From positions 2,046,001 through 2,110,000 of the forward strand of contig OZ024842.1 in NCBI GenBank assembly GCA_964017145.1: 64,000 bases of DNA, read 5' to 3'. Of this stretch, positions 10,778 to 22,071 are shown piece by piece (position 1 is the stretch's first letter; each line of letters opens with the position of its first letter). The translations under genes and the position numbers were made by a program. The notes beneath the pieces were generated by a model, which worked only from the letters and a program-made list of their open reading frames with translations, made no database searches and was not told the DNA's origin. This DNA is from Agrocybe praecox (lineage: Eukaryota; Basidiomycota; Agaricomycetes; Agaricales; Agrocybaceae).

Positions 10778-12973
10778 CTACGTGAACTGAGGGTCATCTA
10801 TTCGTACCGTCCGTGATTCCTCGTTCTTTTGCTCATCCACTTGTTTCCGTTTTTGCACTCCCCGAAGGAAGAAGATCAACGAGCAGACGACCATGATAAC
10901 GATGCCTTGAAATATGAGATACCGCTTCATGTTCAGAGGAGGAGAAGCTTCGGGGCTTGCGCGCAGCGCACCAGCGACTATGTGGATACAAATTGTCAGT
11001 TTCCCGACCGCAGGAGATGATGAAACGGGAGGAACGCGCACTCAATATGAAGGCAACAGTGAATAAATTTCCGCTGTACAGATGTGAGAAGCCCGAATTA
11101 ATGCTGTCAATAAAAAGCGAAATTTGAGGGGAGACCCACGTAAACCAGACGATGGCCGAACTTCCATCTGCAACCCTGGTGAGCTCGCAAGCGAGTTCCA
11201 TACCAACAGCAAGCATCGGTATTGAGCATACGCCAATCACGGTCATTATTACGAACAGGGCGGCTATGTTATCGGGCCTCACTGACAAGATGCGAGATGA
11301 TTACTTGAATTAAAGATAAGGAACCTGCAAAAGAACACAAAGCGTACCTGCCCAGATAAGAGAAAACCACCCCAAGGCGACGAACGGGACAAGACATTTG
11401 CTCGTTAATGCAAGGTGGTGGGTAAAAACACGATCAAATAACGGAGCAGAGATAATGGCGGCAACCATTCCAGTTAGAAGCATGCAAGCCCCAAGGAAAC
11501 CGCTTTGGTCTGACGAGTATCCTGCAGGTTGCTAAAACGCGGTGTGAAACGACACGTAAAGAACATAATCAGGGCCGAACGTTACCAGAATCTGTGCAGA
11601 AAGGATGGCAAATCCGTTGGAACTGAAAAAGGATGAATTAGCAAGGTCCACTGGGCGTTAATCCGTAGAAGACGTACGAAGCAACCAAAACTCCGAATAT
11701 ACAAGTCACGATGGCATAATCGATTCGTTCACGCCCAGTCATGTAGGCGGCCGGTTCAACGTCCATGCCTAGCATTGCTCGGCATAGAGAGAGTAACGAT
11801 ATAGGCTTCTGAGAAGCAGCATACGCTATTTTCAAGTAAGATCAGAAATCGGCAAAACAATACACACGCTTGTAACTCTGCATGTGGATACGTACTGGGT
11901 GGTGTAGGCGGCGCCTTTTTAATGAGGAAGATAAAAGGTACCACAGCTGTCGATAAAACTCCTAACACAAGCACCTGTCTCAGAAGCTTAGTGCTGGGTG
12001 TAGGTTTTAGGGGGGAGAAACCCGCACGGATTGCCTTGGACTGCCCACTAAGGGACTGATCAACTGTCCTATAGCACCTCCCACAGGATTCGCTAAAAAT
12101 AAACTTCTAAGCGAATATCCGAAGGAGAAATGTGAGACGCCTCACATATTGCCACAATCATCGTGGCAGTAGTCCTTCCGTTGAGATTGAACCATGTTTC
12201 TGAGTATTTGGGACCAAGGACCTGATAAATCGGCTGAGCTACAGAAGCAAATAGCTGTCCAAAATTATCATTATCATATGCATATTGAACAGGTTTATGT
12301 AAACAGGCAATTACCTGGCCCACAAAGAGGAGAGCGTACGCGCCTCTCGGTGATAAGGAGCGGGCCGTCCCAGAGTATCGAATCCACGCTGACAAAACAA
12401 GAGCAATTGCACCGAGTTCACACTATGTGGTGAGAAAATACGGACTTTTGTAAATTCCTGATATGACCAAAAGGAAAGGAAAACATACACATCGACGAAT
12501 GCCATACCGGGAGACAATGGGGGGGATTAACAGGGAAGTTGGAAGGTAAATTAAGGCAACAATGTTCCCCAGCCAGTTGACCTCGTCGAGGGATATATGG
12601 AAATCAGCGGCCGCTATGTCATTGGCGGGGAGACTTTAGATTTGGTAAAAATCAAGCCGAAGAAGATGACGCACTATCGTTCGAAATGGGTCCAAACCAT
12701 GGCCACGACATCGCCGCTATTAGGTTGAGAAACACCTGGGGAAATATTGAGCTTGTGGTGGAGAGACTCGAGGATATGGGGACTCACGAGAGCAATTATT
12801 CCAGTAAAACGACCTCTGTACAAACGATACTCGGCAGGGGGGGCAGAAACGGTGCCCGGCACAGATTCGACGGTTTCTAGTATCTCATTCTTAGAGATAT
12901 CAGTGGTAGTGTCCGGGCTGGAAAAAGATTTCTCTTGGGACACGGTATCCGAAGAAGGGTTGGTACTGGCCAT
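10778..12973 (-). CDS. FLVCR-type major facilitator superfamily transporter
   Basis: A multi-pass plasma or organelle membrane transporter of the FLVCR branch of the MFS. Animal members have been linked to haem and to choline/ethanolamine transport; the fungal substrate is not known. About 13 small exons join in frame. The cytosolic N-terminus starts MASTNPSSDTV and leads into EYRLYRGRFTGIIAL. Family-typical segments follow in order: SWPWFGPISND, DEVNWLGNIVALIYLPTSLL, AWIRYSGTARSLS, PIYQVLGPKYSETWFNLNGR, NPVGGAIGQLISP, APLFDRVFTHH, ADGSSAIVWF, and a last TM SLIFFLRG before a charged tail. I found no stop or frameshift once introns such as GTATGTTTT...CACATAG are removed. It is divergent from the WBP4-like gene. 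The family call is strong. Confidence 0.85.
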
Positions 12974-13429
12974 GACAGAGGGGAGGGAAAAGGAAAAGGA
13001 CCAGGAGAGCAGTTCAGTTCATAGAGGTAGTTGACAAAAGATGACAAAAACCGATTGCAACCTGTGCAATTTATTGCTGAAACGAGAAATATAAATACAA
13101 GATGTATGACGGGAAAGACGGAACGGGAAACAGACCTCTGACCAGATCTAAGAGGAAAAGGACAGGTAAGATGATGATGGGAACAAGTAAGATGGGCAGA
13201 GACTTCCCATGTTGTCTCTTCATTCTCCTTTCCAAGCCTGAGGGCTGCGTCAGTCCTGAGCAAGAGAGCCACACGGACGCGGCAAGCATCTGATATAAGG
13301 TTGCTTATGATCGACAAACCATGTGAGCCGGATCTAATCTTATCATTCTATTCTCAGGCACAAAATTAGTAAGCGTTATTATTCACCTAAGTAATTCGGA
13401 TGCCCAGCCGTCGTACTTAATACTCAACC
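12974..13429. promoter_or_regulatory. Divergent intergenic region, FLVCR-like / WBP4-like
   Basis: These 456 bp separate two divergent start codons and must hold both promoters. Open frames crossing it on the minus strand are purine/pyrimidine-biased shadows. I see no unambiguous TATA box. Confidence 0.45.
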
Positions 13430-14571
13430 ATGAGCGAATACTGGGTATCCAAAAAGAAATACTTTTGCAAGTACTGCGACATATACATTGCCGACGATGC
13501 TCCTTCTAGACAGCATCATGAAAACGGCCTCCGCCACAAGGGAAGTGTCGAGCGCTTCATTAGAGGGATATACAAAGCCGGAGAAAAGCACAAGAAAGAT
13601 CTGGAGGAGGAAAAGCGGGAGATGAAACGAGTAGAACAGGTTAGTCGCGTTGGTTTAAAATCATATCTCACTTACAGACTGACTGGATATCCTCACTACA
13701 GGCAGCTGCCGCCGCATTTGCTGAAGATGTAGGCGCTGGACTAGCCAAAAGCCATGCCCCCGTTGCTTCAACCTCAACTGCATCCAAGAAACCGGCGCTC
13801 AAGCCTTCAAACCCGTTCGCAAACTATAGCACTGCTCAGTCACTCGGATATACTGATCCAGATGCTGAGAGAATAGCTGCTGAACTCGAACTAAAGAGGT
13901 CTCAAGGCATTGCCGGCGAATGGGAAGTGGTATCATTACAGCCTCCTGTTGGTTCGGAGGTCAAGACAGAGGATCCGGACTCCACGAAAACCAATGGAGC
14001 AGAAACGGGCCAAAAACGAGAAGCGCCTCCCGACGAGGAAGATACTCGTGCTTTCAAGCTTCGAAAGAAAACAGTAGCTACAGGGCTTGGCGAGATATAC
14101 GATCCCGGACTACTACCCATACAAATCAAGAAGAAGGAGGATATCAAACCGAAGATAGAACCGGTATCAACGTCTTCTTCATCTGCGATTAAACCCGAAC
14201 CTCTCAAGTGGAAACCAACGCAGTGGAAGAAGGCTGGACAAGATAGTCAAACATCGCCAGAAGAAAACGCTCCTGCAACAGACAACGCTGGAATCAAACA
14301 GGAAGGTTCGTCAACTGAGCCTGGGCCGTCCAAATGGGTAAAACCACAGTGGAGTGAACCTTTGCCTGATTTCAAGAAAGAAGAAAGGCCGACTATATTT
14401 GGATCGGAAGGGACAGATAGTACAAAGGATACTATCCAAGAACAATTAGACGAAGAAGAGAAGAAACCCGGCATCAAAGCTGAGGAAATTCCTGTGGCGC
14501 CACCTGCAGGGAGTCTTTTCAAGAAACGAAAGACGCCTGCAGGTGCAGGAAAGGGACGCAGAGAAATTTGA
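13430..14571 (+). CDS. WBP4/FBP21-like U1-type zinc-finger spliceosomal protein
   Basis: Exons 13430-13639 and 13702-14571 (intron 62 nt) give 359 aa. The N-terminus has the matrin/U1-C-like C2H2 finger: YWVSKKKYFCKYCDIYIADD, then R-x-H-H-x-N-G-x-R-H-K, as in WW-domain-binding protein 4/FBP21, which associates with U2-type spliceosomes. A Lys/Glu-rich helix follows (HKKDLEEEKREMKR). The rest is low complexity and probably disordered. I see no complete WW domain; instead there are two short repeats, KWKPTQW and KWVKPQW. At least four sumoylation-type Psi-K-x-E motifs occur (VKTE, IKPE, IKQE, IKAE). A basic tail (LFKKRKTP) could be a nuclear localisation signal. It is convergent with the TRP/Flc gene. 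Confidence 0.82.
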
Positions 14572-15634
14572 TTACTTCATTGACCTCCCTCTCTCGTCGA
14601 CTTCCCTGCAACTTCTCGTGCCGGTCTCAACTTCTTCGAACCTAGGCGGATTCTGTGAGAATCACGAAACACGGACATCAGCCTGCTCGCACGTTCCTTG
14701 GGCTTGTGATTCTAACATACATATTCAACGCATGCCCTTGCCCATGCTGTGACCATATATGCATCTTTGCCTCCAACATTTTTGGTTGGACATCCCTGAT
14801 CTTACAAATCAAGTAGGTGACGCGCATGATTCTTAATCTCATGTTAATGACAATAAATTAAACTCCCTTGAAAGTAAACTTATAGGGTTTTGATTAGGCA
14901 AATATTAGATCATCTAATAAGTACATTCAATAAATGTACGAAAACTACGTGCTCTATGAATATATGAATGATGCAATGGAGTCAATTCGGCGAAAGACAT
15001 ATCTGCGACGATGGAATGAGGTCGATGGCCAGACTCGGCGTCAACCTGTAAATACGCCCACATCTGCATCAAGTGCAGGGACACAGGACATACCAGCTCT
15101 TCCTGTACTCGTAGGACAGAGTATCGCTGATCCATTATTTAAATTATGGTAAGAAAAAGTAATCAAAATGTGGAGCGTGAATATGAGATGCAAGATGGAG
15201 ATGCCAACGATGATGATGATGATGATGATGATGATTGAAGACGTCCGTCCTTGTATGAGAATGAGATGAAGATTAAAAGATGGTCGGTCGGTCAGGTGCG
15301 GAACCACCGGAAGTTATTATTTATTTTCTGGAAAATGAGGAGTCCGCCGATGGTATGAGGTTTGATACAAAAATGGGCCTGAGACGAGATGTCTTCTTTG
15401 AAAGTGATGTAGAATGCTGATGTTGTTGTAACCTGGCGTTGGTTTGTCAACCGATGATATGTTGTTGATGGTGAGTATGATAGTAGAAAGAGGGTTTATG
15501 ACGGGATACTACGCTATTTTTGCGAGCCCGATATGAAGAGGGACTTCTCCTCAGCTCATCGGATTGATGGCGAAGCGCCTACGCCAGATAGTTTCTCGAT
15601 GCAACATCGCCAGATAATAAATTAAAAATGGTGC
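14572..15634. other. Intergenic between convergent genes
   Basis: Holds the 3' ends of the WBP4-like (plus) and TRP/Flc (minus) transcripts and a GAT microsatellite at 15209-15235. The ORF at 14934-15152 (plus, 72 codons) has no recognisable domain and I do not call it. Confidence 0.5.
15209..15235. repeat. GAT trinucleotide microsatellite (9 copies)
   Basis: Nine perfect GAT units in the spacer between two convergent genes, possibly in the 3' region of one transcript. Confidence 0.9.
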
Positions 15635-18221
15635 CTATGATGCCGCCAACGTTGGTTTCACTTCAGTTGGTGGGGACATGCCTCCTTCCTCTTCCTCTTC
15701 GATGTCTGCATGTCGCGGTTGATGTGAATACGACGCTCTCATTGAGTTCGTTCTCGACACGGCGGCGGCGCTACTGTGACTACCATCTGAAGCGGACGGG
15801 GTTGAAGGAGGGTTCGGAGAAGGAGACACAGAGCTCGTCTGATGCTGCTGATGGCTGAAATTTGAGCCCGCAGGCGAATTTGGTTGGCTCAGTGAGAAAC
15901 TCCATCTGCGCGGCAACAAACTGCCGACAGTGATGGTACCAGAATCTCTGGAATAGAGACTAGGTGGCTCCATTGTTGTCACTGTTGTCGTGGGTGATAT
16001 CGGGAAAGGGGTGGCGAGGTAAGGATCGAAAGGAATGTTGTTCTCTGGCGTTGGATTGACAGGTCGTCCGCGTTCGGCTTCGTAGATGCTACCGTCTGTC
16101 CCGTAAGGCAGACTAGTGGCGGAATTACCACCTTGGGCTCTCGCACCAGTTAGGTTGCTGCTCGTACTCCCATTTTGGTTTCCACGTATTGGTTTCTCTA
16201 GCATGGAGCCATCCGAGCGAGTTGGCGAGTCAGTCGATGAGGTGTTCGAACGCCTGATGATGGGTATTAACTCGGCGATGGCATTCCATGCAAAGTTGGC
16301 GATCGTAATGACGACAGCCACTGACCAAACAAGGGCAATGATGATACCAATGACCACACGAGGAATGGCTTTGACCGCTATACTTTCTATAAACGCAATC
16401 ATCAACGCTGTGCAGACTAGGCGGACGATCGCCAGATAGGTTGAGAATACATCGCTTCCTCTAGTCTTCGCTGGTTTGAGCACGAAGTGCGAGGCAACTA
16501 GGCCCACTTCGAGTACTATTAACAACCCAATCTGAGCTCCGCCTGATGGTTTAGCGAAGGAGATGAAAATGGCGCGGAGAACGAAAGCGACCAACAATGG
16601 CAGGAAAAAGTAATATCGAGGAGGTCGGTATTGTGCGAACAAGGGTCCTTGGCGGTTGATGGTTTGCGCTTTGAGATCATACAACGCATATACAGATTCT
16701 TGACGGGCACGACGCAGAGTGAGAAAAGAGGGATATATGAGGAGAGCTGCTATGGCAATGAGACTTAGAACAGAAAGAAGAATGGATAACCAAGAATCTT
16801 TCAGCGTCCATTGGTAGAAGATAAAAATAAGGAGTGGGAAGGCTCCAACAAGCCCCTAAAAATATCAACGCGTCAGATAGAGATGCGAGCAGAAATTCAT
16901 CGAACTTACCACGCGGAGGAACCATGAGAAGACAAAAGAGTTGTAGTCAAATCTCAGGGGCAGCTTGTGTTCCTTGGAATTCCTGTGGTTCAGCAGGAAC
17001 AGTATACCATAGCCAATAGCAGATATAGCCATAGTAATAGCAAGTATGCTAAGGACAATCAAGAAGACAGTCATAAACGCGTTGGCGGTGGCGATATGGA
17101 CAGTATTCACGTAAATGGGTATTCCGGCGTCCAGAACGTTGCCAGATGCAGCGGTGACGGTCTGGACATCTCCGCTATCCCGAGCGAATATGTGTCTCTT
17201 GGAGAGGAAAGAAGCAAACGTTTGAGCCAACATATTGGATGATGGAGCATTGTATGGGCTTAGTTTACGGTTGACCAATCCAACGGCTGAATCACCTGTG
17301 GCATCCGCGAGCTTTCCGCCAGTTAGATGACGCATGTGATCGATGGAGTTCTGTAGCCCCGACCCCGAAGAAGACGAAATCAAACCCATCGCCCATGCAA
17401 AATTCATGGCATATGCGCGATAAACGGAAGAATAGTTGAGGTTTAGGAACGCGCTGCTTGATATGGACTGGAAAAGATAGAGTAGTTCCAAGAAACGGAA
17501 AGGGACCAGTGACTCGGGTGAGATGATGGAATAAATAAATGCAATAACCAAAGCAGCGAGCGAGACACCACCGGTTGTCCATTCAACCGCCCTTTGGTGG
17601 GCAGATCGACCGTTTGATAGAGTAGCTTGTACACAAGCCTGAACTTTACCAGTTTTGATGTCGGTCAACGTTAACTGCGCGAAACCTTCTAAGTCGGGTA
17701 TTTTGTAAGCGATGCCAGGAATTTGTTGCAGAACGCCCAACTGCGAGGGAAGAATCAAAGTATCGGCGCCTGTGAAGTTGTACATGGGTAATGGGCACAA
17801 TGCGCCATGTAGAATACCACAGAGGTCCAAGGTGAAATTGACTGGGTTCATGCCATAGACATTGAGGAAGACATTGGCGGAAACATTGACATTGGATTGC
17901 TTCACTGACATCAGTATGGAAGCACCACAATGAGGAGTAAGAGAAAACGCACCACACTATCAGCAGACACATTGAATACTACAGAAGTGTTGCCAGGGAA
18001 GAAAGCGAGGTCGAGTCGTTGGATAAGGAGTGTTTCTGGTGGGTTGCAGTAGGTGACAGAGGACGTAACTGAAAAGACAAGGGCATTAGAGAAAGGTCTA
18101 TGAAGATGAAGACGAAGAACAGACATATGGAATCCACCTGAGCAGCAGCAAAAGATAATGTTGAGAGAAAGAGAAGGAAAGGAAAAGCAAGGACTCGCGG
18201 CCAGGCGAGGAAAGAAACCAT
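15635..18221 (-). CDS. TRP/Flc-family membrane protein (Pkd2/flavin-carrier-like)
   Basis: Fungal TRP-like protein of the Flc/Pkd2 family, implicated in ER or plasma-membrane Ca2+ and FAD homeostasis. Main exons are about 18068-17970, 17909-16910 and 16855-15635; the last intron (16856-16909, 54 nt) is clear. The lumenal ML-like N-domain has SSVTYCNPPETLL, NVSANVFLNVYGMNP, CGILHGALCPLP and FAQLTLTD. Several TM helices follow (VSLAALVIAFIYSII, FMTVFLIVLSILAITMA, then PRYYFFLPLLVAFVLRAIF). The roughly 200-aa Ser/Pro-rich cytosolic tail ends near EEEEEGG. The first exon is unsure: a good signal peptide (MVSFLAWPRVLAFPFLLFL) opens at 18221, but joining it at CAG/GTGGAT leaves the frame off by one. 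The true donor or start must differ, and an in-frame Met at MSVLRLHLHR is the fallback. Confidence 0.83.
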
Positions 18222-18748
18222 GAAGGGCGTGGAAGGAATACGCGATTAACACAGTTGCTCTCCCTTATAAGATACAATGAGCAAGACATAGGCCAATATG
18301 CATTGTACTCACTGTATGGCGCGGGGACTTGCCGAAGACAAGGACTATTGTTCTTCTTTTGTCTCCGGTCTCGTCTCGTAACTTATCAAATTGGGCGCAA
18401 GAAAGAAAGTTTTGGAACGTGCATTCGGCGTGGTGATAGACAGAAAATATGGAGTACATATAGCCAGCAAGATTGCTCCATCAATCCTGGCCGACGGCCA
18501 TCCTGCCCTTGTCCTCACTCCTCACTTCATTTTTATCCAAGCCAAATTACCAAATGTGCTGCGGCGTGTCTCCCGGATACGCGTATATTTAAACGGTGTT
18601 CACCCCAAAATCAATTATTAATAGTAAGTATCAGTATCATATCATACATTGTAGAGTTTCCCACGACATTTGTACCGGAAAAGTCCGCCACGTCCCGACT
18701 TTTTGCGTGTCCTTGTCGTCGTCGTCGTATCGTCCGCTCTCTTTAACA
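18222..18748. promoter_or_regulatory. Divergent region, TRP/Flc / ATP synthase OSCP
   Basis: A 527-bp spacer between divergent starts that includes the OSCP 5' leader, with a short GTC run near 18715-18727. The plus-strand frame from 18596 runs into the OSCP frame but begins outside any mitochondrial presequence, so I place the start at 18749. Confidence 0.5.
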
Positions 18749-19500
18749 ATGTTATTCGCCTCTGCTGCACGCTCCGTGTCTACCGTCGGCCTGGGTCGTC
18801 GAGCGGCGTCCACCATTGCCTCCAAATACTCAAAGGCTGCCTTTGGTGCCGCCCTTGCAAAGTCACCACAAACCCTCACCAAAGTCCACTCTGAACTCGG
18901 TAACTTGTCCACCGCTATTCAAAAGGATCAAGAGGTCGCCACCTTGTTGAACAACCCTACTCTGTCTCTCCAGGAGCGCTCCAAAGGTCTCCAACAGATC
19001 ATCACCAAACTCGAGGGTTCAGGCGCGAAGAAAGATACCTTCTCCGACGTCACCAAGAATTTGTTGAACGTTCTTTCTGAGAACGGAAGATTGCAAGAGA
19101 CGGAGAACGTTATCGAGGGATTCAATGAGCTGGTCTCGGAGTACAGGGGTGAATTGACTGTTACCGTCACATCGGCTTCCGCCTTGCCCAAGGACATCTT
19201 GACCCGTCTGGAAACTACTCTGAAGCAGTCTCAAGCTGCTCAGGCCGCTAAGGTCGTTAAAATTGCCAACAAGGTACGCTCACACTAGGAACGAATGTCT
19301 CAAACTTCGAATCACAATACTCAATGCAAAATAGGTCAACCCTGCTGTCCTTGGAGGTATCATTGTCGACTTCGGTGACAAGACCATTGACCTCAGCGTC
19401 CAATCCCGCGTCACCAAGCTCAACAACGTTCTGACGCGTATGTGTATTGTCCAAATGCCTACAAACTCATTATACTAATGCTTTTATAGAATCCGTTTAA
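18749..19500 (+). CDS. atp5: Mitochondrial F1Fo ATP synthase subunit OSCP (subunit 5)
   Basis: Oligomycin-sensitivity-conferring protein, the peripheral-stalk subunit that caps F1 in the mitochondrial inner membrane. Exons 18749-19273, 19335-19437 and 19490-19500 give 639 nt, 212 aa. The start is the Met beginning an amphipathic Arg/Ser/Ala presequence (MLFASAARSVSTVGLGRRAA). Family landmarks are SKYSKAAFGAALA near the mature start, NLLNVLSENGRL in the middle, and the C-terminal block VNPAVLGGIIVDFGDKTIDL then SVQSRVTKL. The last exon has only 11 nt and codes for the final residues and stop (LTQSV); without it the ORF runs into intron sequence. The length matches the family. Confidence 0.95.
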
Positions 19501-20454
19501 TAATACTAGTAATACTCCTCGATATGTACTCGCCTCATTATAGACGTTTGCGTTTCTTGCAATATCATCAACAAAACCTCTTCTGTTGATCCTGACGCTG
19601 ATGAACTACGCCTCTGGAACGGAACTCGTGACTGCGACGCACCATCAAAACAAATCCTTAATGCACTAGAACGAAGCGGAACTTATCGACCGCTCACTAA
19701 ATTACGTGCTGCTAGAATGCTGTTTCGTGGCCTTCTGGTGTTCCGTCCAATCCCCTTCGAAAGCTCGAGCTGTAGCTCGATCACAGATAATTTGGAGGAC
19801 CACTAGAAGCTAGATGAACGCATCTCGCCAAGAAGCGCCCGATGTTACAGTGGGCTTAGCCTGCGCGAATGTTCACCTATTCCAAATACTGCTTGGTCGC
19901 TGCAGAGCCGAAACTATTCCATTTTCTTTCTTGAGATCTTTTGGAACTTTTCGTATATTTTGATAACTCTTTACCCAGGTTTCTTATCGTGCAAGGCGAT
20001 TACTTTTGCGATGTCAATGCCTGTTATCTTATGCAAATGGTTCCCACTATCTGGTGGCACGTTCCAAGCTAGAATCGCTCTTGGATCCTTGATCTTTCTC
20101 CGAGCTACTGACTAGTTTTGTTGATTCAGTCCGTCAAAATCAAATCCATGCAAGAAGAAGGGTGTTGATGACCTACGTCTATTCATGCTGTTTCTCGCCT
20201 GCGGCATGACAATAATGCAAGGTCAAGGTTTGTTGTTTCTCACGAAATTCGCCGTTTCCTACGATTACTCTCAATGTTTTCACACAGGTTATAAACTTAA
20301 ATCTTCAATCTTCAAGGTAATTAGACTTTGTAGCTCTCAAGGAAAAGTCTCTTCAGGACCTCAGGTGAGGTGTACCGAAAGGGTGTCTGGTGACACCCGT
20401 AAGATCCTGCGGAAAGGGCAAGTATCATGATGATGGAGTTTTTGGAGAGCGGAT
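19501..20454. other. Unresolved stretch with an ATG-less open frame
   Basis: No supported gene, but a plus-strand frame stays open for about 85 codons from roughly 19544 to a TAG near 19805 without an ATG. It contains DPDADELRLWNG and LRAARMLFRGLLVFRP. A TTATAG just before it could serve as an acceptor, so it may be a terminal exon or a relic. I recognise no family. Confidence 0.3.
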
Positions 20455-20846
20455 ATGCGGGAAGTACGACTACTGGTCCTCACTTTGATTCTTTGGCTAC
20501 CCTTAGGATGTGTTCTTCCCTCTCATATTGGATTCTCAGCACGGACATCCACGGAGAAGTCAGAAAATTGTCTGTCTCGTCCAATCTCCTCTGTGATACG
20601 TTTGAATCTGAAAAATATGGCCACAAGGACATTTACTCCAGAAAATATATGGCAAATCAAAGAAGTGCCTTTGCTGCATACTTCCCTGTTATCTTGGATG
20701 CCCACTAACCTTTGTCAAGTTTCCAGGACTTTCTTGACAGAGGCCATCTTGCTTATGCAAATCCATACAGGCGGGCGCTCATTGTCCACCTCCAGAAGGC
20801 GGTCGAGAAACGGCGAAAGGGAGTCACGATCGAATGGAAAGGATAG
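20455..20846 (+). CDS. Possible small two-exon gene, function unknown
   Basis: Weak call. A frame starting at 20455 contains MATRTFTPENIWQIKE. If a 62-nt intron (20665 GTGCCT to 20726 TTTCCAG, with a CTAAC branch-like site) is removed, it continues in phase as DFLDRGHLAYANPYRRALIV, then HLQKAVEKRRKGVTIEWKG and a TAG at 20844. The charged amphipathic C-terminal block looks like real protein; the N-terminal part, with a Leu-rich hydrophobic run, is less convincing. The real start may be the Met of MATRTF near 20614. The next gene starts only 94 bp downstream. No family recognised. Confidence 0.28.
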
Positions 20847-20939
20847 TACTCCTATGATCCTTCACACTTAAATACCTATAGCATCCGATGAACAGAGATT
20901 CAGTCCGCACTTGCACATACACACACACAGCATTGTGCG

Positions 20940-21781
20940 ATGAATCTAGCTCTAGTGAGGCTGCCCTTCGTACTCGTCTCCATGCTGGGTTTCCAGAAGA
21001 CTACGACTCCGCCAAATCCTCCTCCCAGCCCTGACGAGATAGCCACCTCCACGAGACTAGAAGTAGTGGTCAGACAGCGACTGGGGAATCTTGCGGTTCG
21101 GGTGTGTATAATTCTTAATAATAATAAATTCTCCTGCTTGATGCTGATTGGATTTATATACCACAGATAATTTTTTGGCTCGCGTCGTCGGCAGAGATCA
21201 TCGTAATATTGGCATCTCAACGCCCGCAGTCGGCGTTCAGCGAACAAATTCTGAAATGGCTGGTCTTCGATGGATCTGCAGAAGATATCCGACCGACTAC
21301 GTTATTTCTTTTTGGCGTCTCCCTGGCCTGCATTGGATCGTACATCCGTTGGTCATGCTTTCAGGCACTTGGCAAGATGTTCACCTTTGAAATGAGCATA
21401 CGCAGAGATCATCAGCTCGTCAAGCATGGTCCGTATAGTGTAGTGAGGCACCCAGCATATACGGGCGTCCTGTTGACGCAGGCCGGTATTATGTGTTGGC
21501 ATGTGAGTCCGGTATGTCTTCACGTCCTCATCTAAAATGAACGGTTCGACTCAATAATGCTTTAATTGTCATAGGGCTCATGGGTAATGCAATCTGGTGT
21601 CTTAGAGACTACAGTGGGCAAACTAGTTGCCTTATCATATATCATCTTAGTTTCAACCATAATCGCCGCACTTCTGTTTCGTATGTCCAAAGAAGACGTT
21701 GTGCTGAAGAAGACTTTTGGGAAGGAGTGGGATCGTTGGGCTGAAGATGTGCCATATAAGCTCGTACCTGGCATTATTTGA
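20940..21781 (+). CDS. ste14: Protein-S-isoprenylcysteine O-methyltransferase (Ste14/ICMT)
   Basis: ER-membrane enzyme that methylates the C-terminal isoprenylcysteine of Ras/Rho-type GTPases and lipopeptide pheromones, using S-adenosylmethionine. Exons 20940-21101, 21167-21511 and 21575-21781 give 714 nt, 237 aa, near the family norm. TM helices are visible (IIFWLASSAEIIVILAS, TLFLFGVSLACIGSYI, LSYIILVSTIIAALLF). The catalytic half has the conserved HQLVKHGPYSVVRHPAYTG, then LTQAGIMCW, and the C-terminal SAM/lipid motif KEDVVLKKTFGKEWDRWAED. In a basidiomycete the enzyme is needed for mating-pheromone maturation. An alternative donor GTGAGT at 21503 exists, but GTATGT at 21512 keeps the frame and restores the SPGSW junction. 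Confidence 0.92.
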
Positions 21782-22071
21782 TACATAGACATCATGCTAT
21801 AGGAAGATTTGACAGCCTTTACAATCTTATTATTATGTCATTTTTTAACAAGTAAAACAAGAATTTTATAATTATAAACCCAATAAACCCAATAAATCAT
21901 AAATCTTCACGATGGAAGGATCGTCAACAAAAGTCTACAACAATACGCTAAATAATGCGTACATACATTAAGATCCTACAATACCGTATCCCCGCCCAGT
22001 TACCCTTCGTTGCTGTATATATATAATAACTATAATGCCCCCTGTTAGGGAAAATCGTCCTTTAAAACCGG

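Noticed and set aside
17911..18252. Long minus-strand frame reading through the TRP/Flc first intron
   Set aside because: It lacks a signal peptide and includes splice-like sequence; kept only as a fallback start for the TRP/Flc gene.
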